Assembly: GCA_028829895.1 (NCBI GenBank)
Contig: CM054183.1
Coordinates: forward strand, 22,550,975 to 22,614,974
Origin: Sinotaia quadrata
Taxonomy: Eukaryota; Mollusca; Gastropoda; Architaenioglossa; Viviparidae
DNA length: 64,000 nt
Direction of reading: 5' to 3'
In this document: positions 34,362-45,675 of the stretch, one piece after another
Numbering within the stretch: position 1 is the first letter of the stretch
Layout: each line of letters begins with the position of its first letter
Notes under the pieces: model-generated
The model's input: the letters and a program-made list of their open reading frames with translations, nothing else
Told to the model about the DNA's origin: nothing
Database searches by the model: none
Program-made: the position numbers and the translations under genes

Positions 34362-36033
34362 TGTTACGTTTCCAGTATTTATTTAAAGACCCTGCTTAGG
34401 AAATTATAGAACTTTAATTTACTATTTAAATTAATTCCCTTTCGTTTAACCTAAACAGACTGGTTGCTCAAATCATCATTCGACTAAATTAAAAATGCAT
34501 CTTTGTAGTCTAGATCACAGATTTACGAAACTGATAATTTGCGTACTTTAGCTAGATTGGAAATCGTTAAAAACTCTCTTAGATTCATATGCATTCATTA
34601 CGTCATTCGTTTTGCTCAGACAGCCCCCATCCAATCCACGTCTTTTGGTCTATATGCATACAAATTTACTACAAAAAGAGGTTCTTAACAAAATGAAATA
34701 AGATTTAATAAGTTTAACAATTAACAGCAACGATTAATTACAACACGACGTCTTAATTCTACACAGCGTTGTTCTCTCATTTTACCGTCTCTGTTAAAAG
34801 TCTTAACGAGAATTCTCTTGTCTTTTATTGCCAAATAGTCACTTGATTCTGGACCCTAGTAGATATACTTAACTACACTCTTGGTCGCATGTGGGGTTCA
34901 ACTGGTTAGAACTGGTCCACATCCTTTGGCTCATCGTCAGTACCGCATAGCATAACAGTCAATGTCCACTCAATTACTGCATCGCTAATGTACTTGCGAC
35001 GATCGTTAACCGTAGTTAACACGATGTACTTTTACGTATGGGTCATGAAGACGCCCGAGTCGGTGTACGACTCAAGAAGTACGAAGGTAGAGAGGAATAA
35101 CATAAGAAGAACCCGGCTGAAACAAAGGATTTGGGCTCTGTAACTATTTGCGTCTATATTCGCAAAACCCAAGCACATGTTTCTTTGTTTAAGGTTCTGA
35201 ATTTAGAATCTTTGACTATCGTGTCGTTTACAATTCAAATATAGTTATATTTAAATATACATTGTGGTTCACGTGTGTGTTACATATAACGTTACACGAA
35301 CGTATGAATTCTCAAATATTTACAGCATTAAAAATTGGAATTCACACAAAGGATTAATTCAAAATGAAGCATGAATGCTTTCCAATTTTACACGAAAAAT
35401 TATATGCAAGAACAATTTGAATTACAAAGAAGAATTCACCACGTGCACAGACATACTGGCGGCACTAGTGAATTTAAGATTTATATAAATTAAAGATAAG
35501 AAAAAGTTACAATAATTTATATACAATAACTTTTAGATTTGTCCCTTTACATCGAAACACGTGCTTTGGCTAAATTAGCGCTAAGCTGCACAAAATACAT
35601 ACATCAATTCAATCACAAAATACAATCAATAAATGCAATAGATACTGTAAGAAGTAGACGTGTTATTGTTACCTCTTAAAAGTAGATTTTACTGCTCTAG
35701 CGCGGGTTCATCTTCGACTCTGGTATGGCGGCGGGACGGAGCTAATGTTAAAGCTGCCTTGTGTGTCTGCCGGTCTGTGAGTGAGTGTGTGTTTTGGCGC
35801 CTTATGATTATTTTTATGAAACTGCATTGAACGCATCACGTGACCGTTCACGTGGTATGTTGTTGATCTCGAAGGTGCTGGACACTGGCCTAAAGTTATG
35901 CAACAATCTGACCTTGCTAGCGATACTGATGTATCACGGGTGAATTTCAACAAAGGTCCGTTCAAAAATTTAATTTTGAAACGCGCAATTGGGTCACGAG
36001 GCCATGACACAGAATTTGTCACACATCGTCACA
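34362..36033 (-). repeat. LTR copy 1 (3' LTR in element orientation)
   Basis: 1672 bp, minus-strand TGTGACG...CGTAACA. It follows the purine tract of internal unit 1. An AAATAAATA word lies near its element-orientation 3' end. A 104-codon minus-strand open frame within it is shared by all three LTRs but resembles no protein I know. Confidence 0.9.
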
Positions 36034-36045
36034 CCCCCTTGCTTT
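36034..36045 (-). other. Polypurine tract, unit 1
   Basis: Minus strand AAAAGCAAGGGG directly abuts the TG of the LTR, where plus-strand DNA priming would begin. Confidence 0.7.
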
Positions 36046-36744
36046 TGAGGCGTTTATCTTACCAAAAGATAAATGCCTCCTACAAATTATGTGTTATAAA
36101 ATGTAGAAGTGCAAATGAAGAAAAAATTTACAATTAAAAAATTTCAACTTAACCAGAAATAATGTAACGCGGCAGGGAAATCAACTCTAGATTAACGGCA
36201 CTCCCATACAATATTTCTCACTTCAGAAATCAGAGAAAAATGATTTAAGAAAAAAATCAAATAAAAATGATTTAAGAAAACGTTCAGTCTAATTGAATAG
36301 ACATCCATCCAATGGAATAACATGTTCTGAAATTCTCACTATCTGTCCCAATAATCAATAGTTCACACACAACCTAGTTCGATCTAATCAGATTATTCAG
36401 AATAGAAATCCAACATCAACCAATTCCACTGAATACGTATCCAACAATAGTGTGATCAAAAAAATTGACTTCCAATGAACAACACTATCAATATGCAGGT
36501 TATGAAAAGTTCCAGATATTGATTTCCTGTATCAACCAAATATCAGAGTTTATGAATTACCAACTCAATGAACCATCTATCAGTCTACCTGTCATATTCA
36601 GAGTTACAACACTAAAACAATTCAATCAGTGTTATAGCTTGTCCCAAGTTTCATGAAATGTCCAACATATTTACAATCACAACTACCAACTACGGTACAA
36701 CAAGAAAATAATGAAAATTCAAAGAAGGTATCAAATCATTATTT
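36046..36744 (-). other. Untranslated region between orphan gene and LTR, unit 1
   Basis: About 700 bp AT-rich sequence downstream of the stop codon. It holds a short tandem AAATGATTTAAGAAAA duplication near 36235-36285. No pol remnant recognised. Confidence 0.6.
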
Positions 36745-39711
36745 CTACTGCTGCACTATCTTCGTAATTCTATCCCAACCCCAATACACGTCGTCGCCCA
36801 TGTATGTCAACATGTCTATGGCATGACAACCGTATTCTTTCTTTCTTACTCTGTTCGTCAGAATGTCACTGTGAGGTGCAATATATTGCATGTCAAGTTT
36901 AGACTTTTCATTTCTTGTCCGGTAAGTACGTCCTTGAAGTGTTTTATCTCTTTCAAAACTCCCCAAAGTACTTGTCAAGTTTAAAATGTTTTTGGTAGTG
37001 TCAGTTTCTGCATGACTGGTCTCTACCCTGTCTAACAGTTTCAAACTTCTCGATACGTTCGGTATCATGTCAGTGTCACTGTGGCGTTGACTAAGCGAAG
37101 TCTGAATTTCAAATCTATCGCTCTTAGCCTTGTCACTGAGCTCACGCAAATGGAAATTTGCTCTCTTGGTGTTTCGTGCATTTGTAGTTACGTCATTGTG
37201 TACACATTGAACGTCTCTAGTTCGCATGCACTCAACGTCTTTTGTCGGAATGGCGTCAGATCTACTATGGGTCCATTTCGCATCTAGTCTAACGTCATAG
37301 GTTCGCAAATGTGCTCTGTCACGGCTACCAGTCTCTCTGAAGTACCTGAATTGCAACATTAGCTTCTCCCCTAAATCTGGAGGTTCTGTTCTCCTGATTT
37401 TATCATAGACTGAAGTGAAATACCTCATCCCACTAGTTGTTTTCCGTTTTAACCCATTCACAACTAGGTGTTTGACTGTCATTATGTCTGTCAGCTTGTC
37501 TCTCTCCCTGACAACATAAGTCTGTGTCTCTTTTGTGACTCTAGAATTGTCTAACTCTCCACTCGAGTATTTTCTAGTCACTGTGGGGTCAGACTCACTC
37601 GCTAGCAAGTCAGATTCCCGTGGTTGTATGAACAAGGGTTCTGTCTTAAACTCCCCAAGAGTTATCGATTGTCTCCCCTGGACCATACCGTTTATTGAAC
37701 CAACATAATCTGTCTCCACTGACTCAGTTAATTCAATATGTCCTCTCATCAGGTCGTCAGAATCTATGATGGAAATTCTGTCAGTTTCAGTCACTAACTG
37801 GCAGTGAATGTTACCTGTCTCTATTACACTGAATAACATCACTATGTCTACTCTCTGTGTGTTGTAGGTTACACTCCCACTGTTTCCTCTATCATAATTC
37901 TCTGCATCTGATGTCAGTAACAGCCCTGATGCCCCACCTACTCTGGTTATCAGTCCGTCACTCCGGTTTTCATTGTCTATCGATCTAGTTCTGTCACTCA
38001 TTTGTACTGTGTCTTTGATCAATTCGGGATTACACTCCGTACTTATCATCAGTGAACCAAGGAACATATCAGTTAATGAAACCCCCTCCTCCTTACTTCC
38101 ACTTGTCTCAGTTTTTGGTACGTACTCATGACATTCCTCTATCTCAACAGGTGAGTCAATAAAGGTAGTCCATGTACCGTGGCTTCTGTCTACGTCACTA
38201 ATTCCATTAAGTGATTTATCTGCAGACAGTTCTGCCATGTCTCCGACAACTGCGTGCATACACGTCAGTACACATGCATTATCGTTGACCGTCCCTGTAC
38301 AGTTTTCGACTCTATCTTCTTCCATGTCACGTTTGGAAAAGAACTCTGTCTCAGCTCTGACAACTGTCATGTCATCTGAAGTAAATGAATTTATCATAGG
38401 CACATTGTCTCTGTCTGTAATGCTACCTATACTGTCGTCTGGATCAAATACTTCTGTTTCCCTGGCTGTCAATGTGTTAGCACTCGAAACCTCGCATAAC
38501 GCGATAATCTTGTGTTCTAAAATTACGTCATGACTCACGTCAATCATCGGAGATCGAGATCTACCGATGTCAGTCTTCGTAGCAAGCACATTCTCTCTTA
38601 AACTAACAGTTCGGTCAGTAGACTCAGTCGATGCGTCACTGCCCTTCAACAATACACAACCGATAGAATCTGTTTCTATCTTCTCATGCATATTTGTCCT
38701 GTCAGAAAAATCAGTCACTGTGTTGCTAGAAGTTTCATCACACCTTAATGGTACACAACTGATAGAATCTGTCTCTATCTTATCATGCGCATTCAGTCCG
38801 TCAAACAAGGTGTCACACGTACACGGCGGTGTATGTGTTTGTCCAATTTCTACACGTGTTATTAAGTCCTTAACAACAGTGTCTTTTCTTGTCTCTGTTT
38901 CAAGATCAAGCTTTGGTGCGCTAACTGTTTCTGTAAACTGGTTAGCAAGTTGAACTGTAATGGTTTCGTCAAAACATTTGTTTTTGTTTTCAATCAAACT
39001 GTCTACTTCGTCTGCTGTGTTCGGTAGCGCGACTAATTTCTGTGTGTCAGTCTCCACGCTCGCGGCGTTTGACCTCGGCAAGTCAAAGTTCACGGCCTGA
39101 CCTTCCTGTCGTAATTTGTCAACAGTACCCTCACCTTTCCCAACAATTTTAGACTCTGTTTTGATTTCTGTCCACAACCATTCTAATTCTAGACTTTCTT
39201 TCCTTTCAATAAGCCTTAGCCTCTCTTTCTTCAACTTTCTAATTTCGAACGTTAGGTCTCGCATTTCAGCCTCCCCTTCCCCTTTGAATCGGAAATCTTT
39301 ATCACACAACTGTTTTGCTCGTGAGCTTATTGAAGATCTAATTTCTTCCCTGTGTTCTATTTCCTTTTCATTGAGTGCTAGCAAGATGAAAATACGTAGC
39401 GGTTCACCTTTATATTCTAGTGATATGCCTACCTTCTGTTCGCGTTTTAGAATCTCCATGAGCTGTAAGCTCCCTATCCGTTCATCGATCCTTAGATCTA
39501 TTAAAGTCGTAAGGTGATCATCTTCTATCTCTATCCGTTCCATTGCTAACGCGCCATCGAGTTTTATTCGTTCTAACTCTTTCACGTGTTCCTCTCTCCT
39601 GTCTAGTTCAGTTCTCACGAAGTTCGTCAACTCTTCTTCAGTTCGGTATCCGATCAAGGAACCTATCTCTCTCAGACTCGCAATAGTCTGTTCGAGATCC
39701 GAAGTGTCCAT
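36745..39711 (-). CDS. Orphan 988-residue retroelement protein, unit 1
   Basis: Single uninterrupted frame filling most of the internal region, with a 614-nt leader after the LTR. Residues 7-65 (LREIGSLIGYRTEEELTNFV, then RREEHVKELERIKLD) resemble the N-terminus of Gypsy-type Gag proteins: a G[YL]xxxxLxxFV motif followed by a charged helix. Helical, probably coiled-coil segments continue to about residue 190. From about 210 to 720 it is acidic and Ser/Thr/Asp-rich with recurrent ETD and TDS. A 33-residue repeat brings KIETDSI at 311 and 344. The C-terminal quarter is basic. I see no capsid core, zinc knuckle, protease DTG/DSG, reverse transcriptase YxDD, RNase H or integrase motif. Function unknown; a structural or accessory particle protein is the simplest guess. 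Confidence 0.75.
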   Translation of the reverse strand: MDTSDLEQTIASLREIGSLIGYRTEEELTNFVRTELDRREEHVKELERIKLDGALAMERIEIEDDHLTTLIDLRIDERIGSLQLMEILKREQKVGISLEYKGEPLRIFILLALNEKEIEHREEIRSSISSRAKQLCDKDFRFKGEGEAEMRDLTFEIRKLKKERLRLIERKESLELEWLWTEIKTESKIVGKGEGTVDKLRQEGQAVNFDLPRSNAASVETDTQKLVALPNTADEVDSLIENKNKCFDETITVQLANQFTETVSAPKLDLETETRKDTVVKDLITRVEIGQTHTPPCTCDTLFDGLNAHDKIETDSISCVPLRCDETSSNTVTDFSDRTNMHEKIETDSIGCVLLKGSDASTESTDRTVSLRENVLATKTDIGRSRSPMIDVSHDVILEHKIIALCEVSSANTLTARETEVFDPDDSIGSITDRDNVPMINSFTSDDMTVVRAETEFFSKRDMEEDRVENCTGTVNDNACVLTCMHAVVGDMAELSADKSLNGISDVDRSHGTWTTFIDSPVEIEECHEYVPKTETSGSKEEGVSLTDMFLGSLMISTECNPELIKDTVQMSDRTRSIDNENRSDGLITRVGGASGLLLTSDAENYDRGNSGSVTYNTQRVDIVMLFSVIETGNIHCQLVTETDRISIIDSDDLMRGHIELTESVETDYVGSINGMVQGRQSITLGEFKTEPLFIQPRESDLLASESDPTVTRKYSSGELDNSRVTKETQTYVVRERDKLTDIMTVKHLVVNGLKRKTTSGMRYFTSVYDKIRRTEPPDLGEKLMLQFRYFRETGSRDRAHLRTYDVRLDAKWTHSRSDAIPTKDVECMRTRDVQCVHNDVTTNARNTKRANFHLRELSDKAKSDRFEIQTSLSQRHSDTDMIPNVSRSLKLLDRVETSHAETDTTKNILNLTSTLGSFERDKTLQGRTYRTRNEKSKLDMQYIAPHSDILTNRVRKKEYGCHAIDMLTYMGDDVYWGWDRITKIVQQ

Positions 39712-40305
39712 CTTATTTATTTAGCGCGTCTGGCTACAATAAATATCTCTCGTGATTGTGTATCTAACCGTAGGCGATAAAACTCCGCTTTTATCCCACA
39801 ATAACTTTTAGGCTACGACCTTACAAAAATTATTGAATTTATTCAGAACACCTTCCGAAATAAATTACGCGTTGGTTACACGTTCACCTGCTTGGCTACA
39901 ATCTGTTGTCTCCAAGGCTTTCGTAATGTCACGGCTCCGACCATACAACATTACACATTATACTTAGCACCCTAAATATAATAGTCCGAAGTCTGTTACT
40001 ACCGATAACTCTCCTAGCTGGCGGTATAACACGTCGACTTCTCACAATGAAATATCCAGTAACACAATACTAAATAAATCATCAATAGCTAACATGACAT
40101 ATTTAACTACGCTTAAATATATCAACATTAACTAACATGCACGCTACTCTGCAAAAGAATACATGCACATGTCACAACAAAAGCAAGATAAATATTTCAA
40201 CAATCCTGAATCAATAGAATATTGGCAATTCTCCGTTCGTTCGTTCGTTTCTAGGTTTATGATACGCCCTATGTATAAAAAATGTTACAATTTGATACAT
40301 ATCAA
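39712..40305 (-). other. Leader between primer site and orphan gene, unit 1
   Basis: Non-coding leader of the retroelement transcript. A GTTCGTTCGTTC run lies at 40234-40248. No long open frame on the sense strand. Confidence 0.6.
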
Positions 40306-40323
40306 TCCCATGACGAGGCACCA
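40306..40323 (-). other. tRNA-Met-type primer binding site, unit 1
   Basis: Minus strand TGGTGCCTCGTCATGGGA, two bases (AG) after the LTR end. Its complement ends ACGAGGCACCA, which pairs with a GCCTCGT acceptor start, as in animal elongator tRNA-Met, followed by a plausible T-stem. The tRNA identity is from knowledge of the acceptor stem; the match length to this species' tRNA is not known. Confidence 0.7.
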
Positions 40324-40325
40324 CT

Positions 40326-41997
40326 TGTTACGTTTCCAGTATTTATTTAAAGACCCTGCTTAGGAAATTATAGAACTTTAATTTACTATTTAAATTAATT
40401 CCCTTTCGTTTAACCTAAACAGACTGGTTGCTCAAATCATCATTCGACTAAATTAAAAATGCATCTTTGTAGTCTAGATCACAGATTTACGAAACTGATA
40501 ATTTGCGTACTTTAGCTAGATTGGAAATCGTTAAAAACTCTCTTAGATTCATATGCATTCATTACGTCATTCGTTTTGCTCAGACAGCCCCCATCCAATC
40601 CACGTCTTTTGGTCTATATGCATACAAATTTACTACAAAAAGAGGTTCTTAACAAAATGAAATAAGATTTAATAAGTTTAACAATTAACAGCAACGATTA
40701 ATTACAACACGACGTCTTAATTCTACACAGCGTTGTTCTCTCATTTTACCGTCTCTGTTAAAAGTCTTAACGAGAATTCTCTTGTCTTTTATTGCCAAAT
40801 AGTCACTTGATTCTGGACCCTAGTAGATATACTTAACTACACTCTTGGTCGCATGTGGGGTTCAACTGGTTAGAACTGGTCCACATCCTTTGGCTCATCG
40901 TCAGTACCGCATAGCATAACAGTCAATGTCCACTCAATTACTGCATCGCTAATGTACTTGCGACGATCGTTAACCGTAGTTAACACGATGTACTTTTACG
41001 TATGGGTCATGAAGACGCCCGAGTCGGTGTACGACTCAAGAAGTACGAAGGTAGAGAGGAATAACATAAGAAGAACCCGGCTGAAACAAAGGATTTGGGC
41101 TCTGTAACTATTTGCGTCTATATTCGCAAAACCCAAGCACATGTTTCTTTGTTTAAGGTTCTGAATTTAGAATCTTTGACTATCGTGTCGTTTACAATTC
41201 AAATATAGTTATATTTAAATATACATTGTGGTTCACGTGTGTGTTACATATAACGTTACACGAACGTATGAATTCTCAAATATTTACAGCATTAAAAATT
41301 GGAATTCACACAAAGGATTAATTCAAAATGAAGCATGAATGCTTTCCAATTTTACACGAAAAATTATATGCAAGAACAATTTGAATTACAAAGAAGAATT
41401 CACCACGTGCACAGACATACTGGCGGCACTAGTGAATTTAAGATTTATATAAATTAAAGATAAGAAAAAGTTACAATAATTTATATACAATAACTTTTAG
41501 ATTTGTCCCTTTACATCGAAACACGTGCTTTGGCTAAATTAGCGCTAAGCTGCACAAAATACATACATCAATTCAATCACAAAATACAATCAATAAATGC
41601 AATAGATACTGTAAGAAGTAGACGTGTTATTGTTACCTCTTAAAAGTAGATTTTACTGCTCTAGCGCGGGTTCATCTTCGACTCTGGTATGGCGGCGGGA
41701 CGGAGCTAATGTTAAAGCTGCCTTGTGTGTCTGCCGGTCTGTGAGTGAGTGTGTGTTTTGGCGCCTTATGATTATTTTTATGAAACTGCATTGAACGCAT
41801 CACGTGACCGTTCACGTGGTATGTTGTTGATCTCGAAGGTGCTGGACACTGGCCTAAAGTTATGCAACAATCTGACCTTGCTAGCGATACTGATGTATCA
41901 CGGGTGAATTTCAACAAAGGTCCGTTCAAAAATTTAATTTTGAAACGCGCAATTGGGTCACGAGGCCATGACACAGAATTTGTCACACATCGTCACA
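40326..41997 (-). repeat. LTR copy 2 (shared middle LTR)
   Basis: Same 1672-bp repeat. It serves as 5' LTR of unit 1 and 3' LTR of unit 2. Confidence 0.9.
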
Positions 41998-42009
41998 CCC
42001 CCTTGCTTT
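41998..42009 (-). other. Polypurine tract, unit 2
   Basis: Same AAAAGCAAGGGG on the minus strand, abutting the middle LTR. Confidence 0.7.
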
Positions 42010-42708
42010 TGAGGCGTTTATCTTACCAAAAGATAAATGCCTCCTACAAATTATGTGTTATAAAATGTAGAAGTGCAAATGAAGAAAAAATTTACAATTA
42101 AAAAATTTCAACTTAACCAGAAATAATGTAACGCGGCAGGGAAATCAACTCTAGATTAACGGCACTCCCATACAATATTTCTCACTTCAGAAATCAGAGA
42201 AAAATGATTTAAGAAAAAAATCAAATAAAAATGATTTAAGAAAACGTTCAGTCTAATTGAATAGACATCCATCCAATGGAATAACATGTTCTGAAATTCT
42301 CACTATCTGTCCCAATAATCAATAGTTCACACACAACCTAGTTCGATCTAATCAGATTATTCAGAATAGAAATCCAACATCAACCAATTCCACTGAATAC
42401 GTATCCAACAATAGTGTGATCAAAAAAATTGACTTCCAATGAACAACACTATCAATATGCAGGTTATGAAAAGTTCCAGATATTGATTTCCTGTATCAAC
42501 CAAATATCAGAGTTTATGAATTACCAACTCAATGAACCATCTATCAGTCTACCTGTCATATTCAGAGTTACAACACTAAAACAATTCAATCAGTGTTATA
42601 GCTTGTCCCAAGTTTCATGAAATGTCCAACATATTTACAATCACAACTACCAACTACGGTACAACAAGAAAATAATGAAAATTCAAAGAAGGTATCAAAT
42701 CATTATTT
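42010..42708 (-). other. Untranslated region between orphan gene and LTR, unit 2
   Basis: Second copy of the 700-bp AT-rich region, no difference seen from unit 1. Confidence 0.6.
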
Positions 42709-45675
42709 CTACTGCTGCACTATCTTCGTAATTCTATCCCAACCCCAATACACGTCGTCGCCCATGTATGTCAACATGTCTATGGCATGACAACCGTATT
42801 CTTTCTTTCTTACTCTGTTCGTCAGAATGTCACTGTGAGGTGCAATATATTGCATGTCAAGTTTAGACTTTTCATTTCTTGTCCGGTAAGTACGTCCTTG
42901 AAGTGTTTTATCTCTTTCAAAACTCCCCAAAGTACTTGTCAAGTTTAAAATGTTTTTGGTAGTGTCAGTTTCTGCATGACTGGTCTCTACCCTGTCTAAC
43001 AGTTTCAAACTTCTCGATACGTTCGGTATCATGTCAGTGTCACTGTGGCGTTGACTAAGCGAAGTCTGAATTTCAAATCTATCGCTCTTAGCCTTGTCAC
43101 TGAGCTCACGCAAATGGAAATTTGCTCTCTTGGTGTTTCGTGCATTTGTAGTTACGTCATTGTGTACACATTGAACGTCTCTAGTTCGCATGCACTCAAC
43201 GTCTTTTGTCGGAATGGCGTCAGATCTACTATGGGTCCATTTCGCATCTAGTCTAACGTCATAGGTTCGCAAATGTGCTCTGTCACGGCTACCAGTCTCT
43301 CTGAAGTACCTGAATTGCAACATTAGCTTCTCCCCTAAATCTGGAGGTTCTGTTCTCCTGATTTTATCATAGACTGAAGTGAAATACCTCATCCCACTAG
43401 TTGTTTTCCGTTTTAACCCATTCACAACTAGGTGTTTGACTGTCATTATGTCTGTCAGCTTGTCTCTCTCCCTGACAACATAAGTCTGTGTCTCTTTTGT
43501 GACTCTAGAATTGTCTAACTCTCCACTCGAGTATTTTCTAGTCACTGTGGGGTCAGACTCACTCGCTAGCAAGTCAGATTCCCGTGGTTGTATGAACAAG
43601 GGTTCTGTCTTAAACTCCCCAAGAGTTATCGATTGTCTCCCCTGGACCATACCGTTTATTGAACCAACATAATCTGTCTCCACTGACTCAGTTAATTCAA
43701 TATGTCCTCTCATCAGGTCGTCAGAATCTATGATGGAAATTCTGTCAGTTTCAGTCACTAACTGGCAGTGAATGTTACCTGTCTCTATTACACTGAATAA
43801 CATCACTATGTCTACTCTCTGTGTGTTGTAGGTTACACTCCCACTGTTTCCTCTATCATAATTCTCTGCATCTGATGTCAGTAACAGCCCTGATGCCCCA
43901 CCTACTCTGGTTATCAGTCCGTCACTCCGGTTTTCATTGTCTATCGATCTAGTTCTGTCACTCATTTGTACTGTGTCTTTGATCAATTCGGGATTACACT
44001 CCGTACTTATCATCAGTGAACCAAGGAACATATCAGTTAATGAAACCCCCTCCTCCTTACTTCCACTTGTCTCAGTTTTTGGTACGTACTCATGACATTC
44101 CTCTATCTCAACAGGTGAGTCAATAAAGGTAGTCCATGTACCGTGGCTTCTGTCTACGTCACTAATTCCATTAAGTGATTTATCTGCAGACAGTTCTGCC
44201 ATGTCTCCGACAACTGCGTGCATACACGTCAGTACACATGCATTATCGTTGACCGTCCCTGTACAGTTTTCGACTCTATCTTCTTCCATGTCACGTTTGG
44301 AAAAGAACTCTGTCTCAGCTCTGACAACTGTCATGTCATCTGAAGTAAATGAATTTATCATAGGCACATTGTCTCTGTCTGTAATGCTACCTATACTGTC
44401 GTCTGGATCAAATACTTCTGTTTCCCTGGCTGTCAATGTGTTAGCACTCGAAACCTCGCATAACGCGATAATCTTGTGTTCTAAAATTACGTCATGACTC
44501 ACGTCAATCATCGGAGATCGAGATCTACCGATGTCAGTCTTCGTAGCAAGCACATTCTCTCTTAAACTAACAGTTCGGTCAGTAGACTCAGTCGATGCGT
44601 CACTGCCCTTCAACAATACACAACCGATAGAATCTGTTTCTATCTTCTCATGCATATTTGTCCTGTCAGAAAAATCAGTCACTGTGTTGCTAGAAGTTTC
44701 ATCACACCTTAATGGTACACAACTGATAGAATCTGTCTCTATCTTATCATGCGCATTCAGTCCGTCAAACAAGGTGTCACACGTACACGGCGGTGTATGT
44801 GTTTGTCCAATTTCTACACGTGTTATTAAGTCCTTAACAACAGTGTCTTTTCTTGTCTCTGTTTCAAGATCAAGCTTTGGTGCGCTAACTGTTTCTGTAA
44901 ACTGGTTAGCAAGTTGAACTGTAATGGTTTCGTCAAAACATTTGTTTTTGTTTTCAATCAAACTGTCTACTTCGTCTGCTGTGTTCGGTAGCGCGACTAA
45001 TTTCTGTGTGTCAGTCTCCACGCTCGCGGCGTTTGACCTCGGCAAGTCAAAGTTCACGGCCTGACCTTCCTGTCGTAATTTGTCAACAGTACCCTCACCT
45101 TTCCCAACAATTTTAGACTCTGTTTTGATTTCTGTCCACAACCATTCTAATTCTAGACTTTCTTTCCTTTCAATAAGCCTTAGCCTCTCTTTCTTCAACT
45201 TTCTAATTTCGAACGTTAGGTCTCGCATTTCAGCCTCCCCTTCCCCTTTGAATCGGAAATCTTTATCACACAACTGTTTTGCTCGTGAGCTTATTGAAGA
45301 TCTAATTTCTTCCCTGTGTTCTATTTCCTTTTCATTGAGTGCTAGCAAGATGAAAATACGTAGCGGTTCACCTTTATATTCTAGTGATATGCCTACCTTC
45401 TGTTCGCGTTTTAGAATCTCCATGAGCTGTAAGCTCCCTATCCGTTCATCGATCCTTAGATCTATTAAAGTCGTAAGGTGATCATCTTCTATCTCTATCC
45501 GTTCCATTGCTAACGCGCCATCGAGTTTTATTCGTTCTAACTCTTTCACGTGTTCCTCTCTCCTGTCTAGTTCAGTTCTCACGAAGTTCGTCAACTCTTC
45601 TTCAGTTCGGTATCCGATCAAGGAACCTATCTCTCTCAGACTCGCAATAGTCTGTTCGAGATCCGAAGTGTCCAT
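42709..45675 (-). CDS. Orphan 988-residue retroelement protein, unit 2
   Basis: Identical in translation to the unit 1 protein over all 988 residues, 5964 bp to the right. It has the same Gag-like N-terminus, acidic ETD-rich middle and basic C-terminus. Having two intact copies argues against long-term decay. It does not by itself show selection, because the duplication may be very recent or artefactual. Confidence 0.75.
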   Translation of the reverse strand: MDTSDLEQTIASLREIGSLIGYRTEEELTNFVRTELDRREEHVKELERIKLDGALAMERIEIEDDHLTTLIDLRIDERIGSLQLMEILKREQKVGISLEYKGEPLRIFILLALNEKEIEHREEIRSSISSRAKQLCDKDFRFKGEGEAEMRDLTFEIRKLKKERLRLIERKESLELEWLWTEIKTESKIVGKGEGTVDKLRQEGQAVNFDLPRSNAASVETDTQKLVALPNTADEVDSLIENKNKCFDETITVQLANQFTETVSAPKLDLETETRKDTVVKDLITRVEIGQTHTPPCTCDTLFDGLNAHDKIETDSISCVPLRCDETSSNTVTDFSDRTNMHEKIETDSIGCVLLKGSDASTESTDRTVSLRENVLATKTDIGRSRSPMIDVSHDVILEHKIIALCEVSSANTLTARETEVFDPDDSIGSITDRDNVPMINSFTSDDMTVVRAETEFFSKRDMEEDRVENCTGTVNDNACVLTCMHAVVGDMAELSADKSLNGISDVDRSHGTWTTFIDSPVEIEECHEYVPKTETSGSKEEGVSLTDMFLGSLMISTECNPELIKDTVQMSDRTRSIDNENRSDGLITRVGGASGLLLTSDAENYDRGNSGSVTYNTQRVDIVMLFSVIETGNIHCQLVTETDRISIIDSDDLMRGHIELTESVETDYVGSINGMVQGRQSITLGEFKTEPLFIQPRESDLLASESDPTVTRKYSSGELDNSRVTKETQTYVVRERDKLTDIMTVKHLVVNGLKRKTTSGMRYFTSVYDKIRRTEPPDLGEKLMLQFRYFRETGSRDRAHLRTYDVRLDAKWTHSRSDAIPTKDVECMRTRDVQCVHNDVTTNARNTKRANFHLRELSDKAKSDRFEIQTSLSQRHSDTDMIPNVSRSLKLLDRVETSHAETDTTKNILNLTSTLGSFERDKTLQGRTYRTRNEKSKLDMQYIAPHSDILTNRVRKKEYGCHAIDMLTYMGDDVYWGWDRITKIVQQ

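Noticed and set aside
35708..36022. 104-codon minus-strand frame in each LTR
   Set aside because: Present in all LTR copies only because the LTRs are identical. It starts inside the LTR edge, has no recognisable family, and is short for a 1672-bp repeat.
38237..39517. Plus-strand open frames of 98-133 codons in the LTR element interior
   Set aside because: They lie opposite the 988-codon frame, are Ser/Val-rich mirror readings of its Asp/Thr codons, and show no domain.
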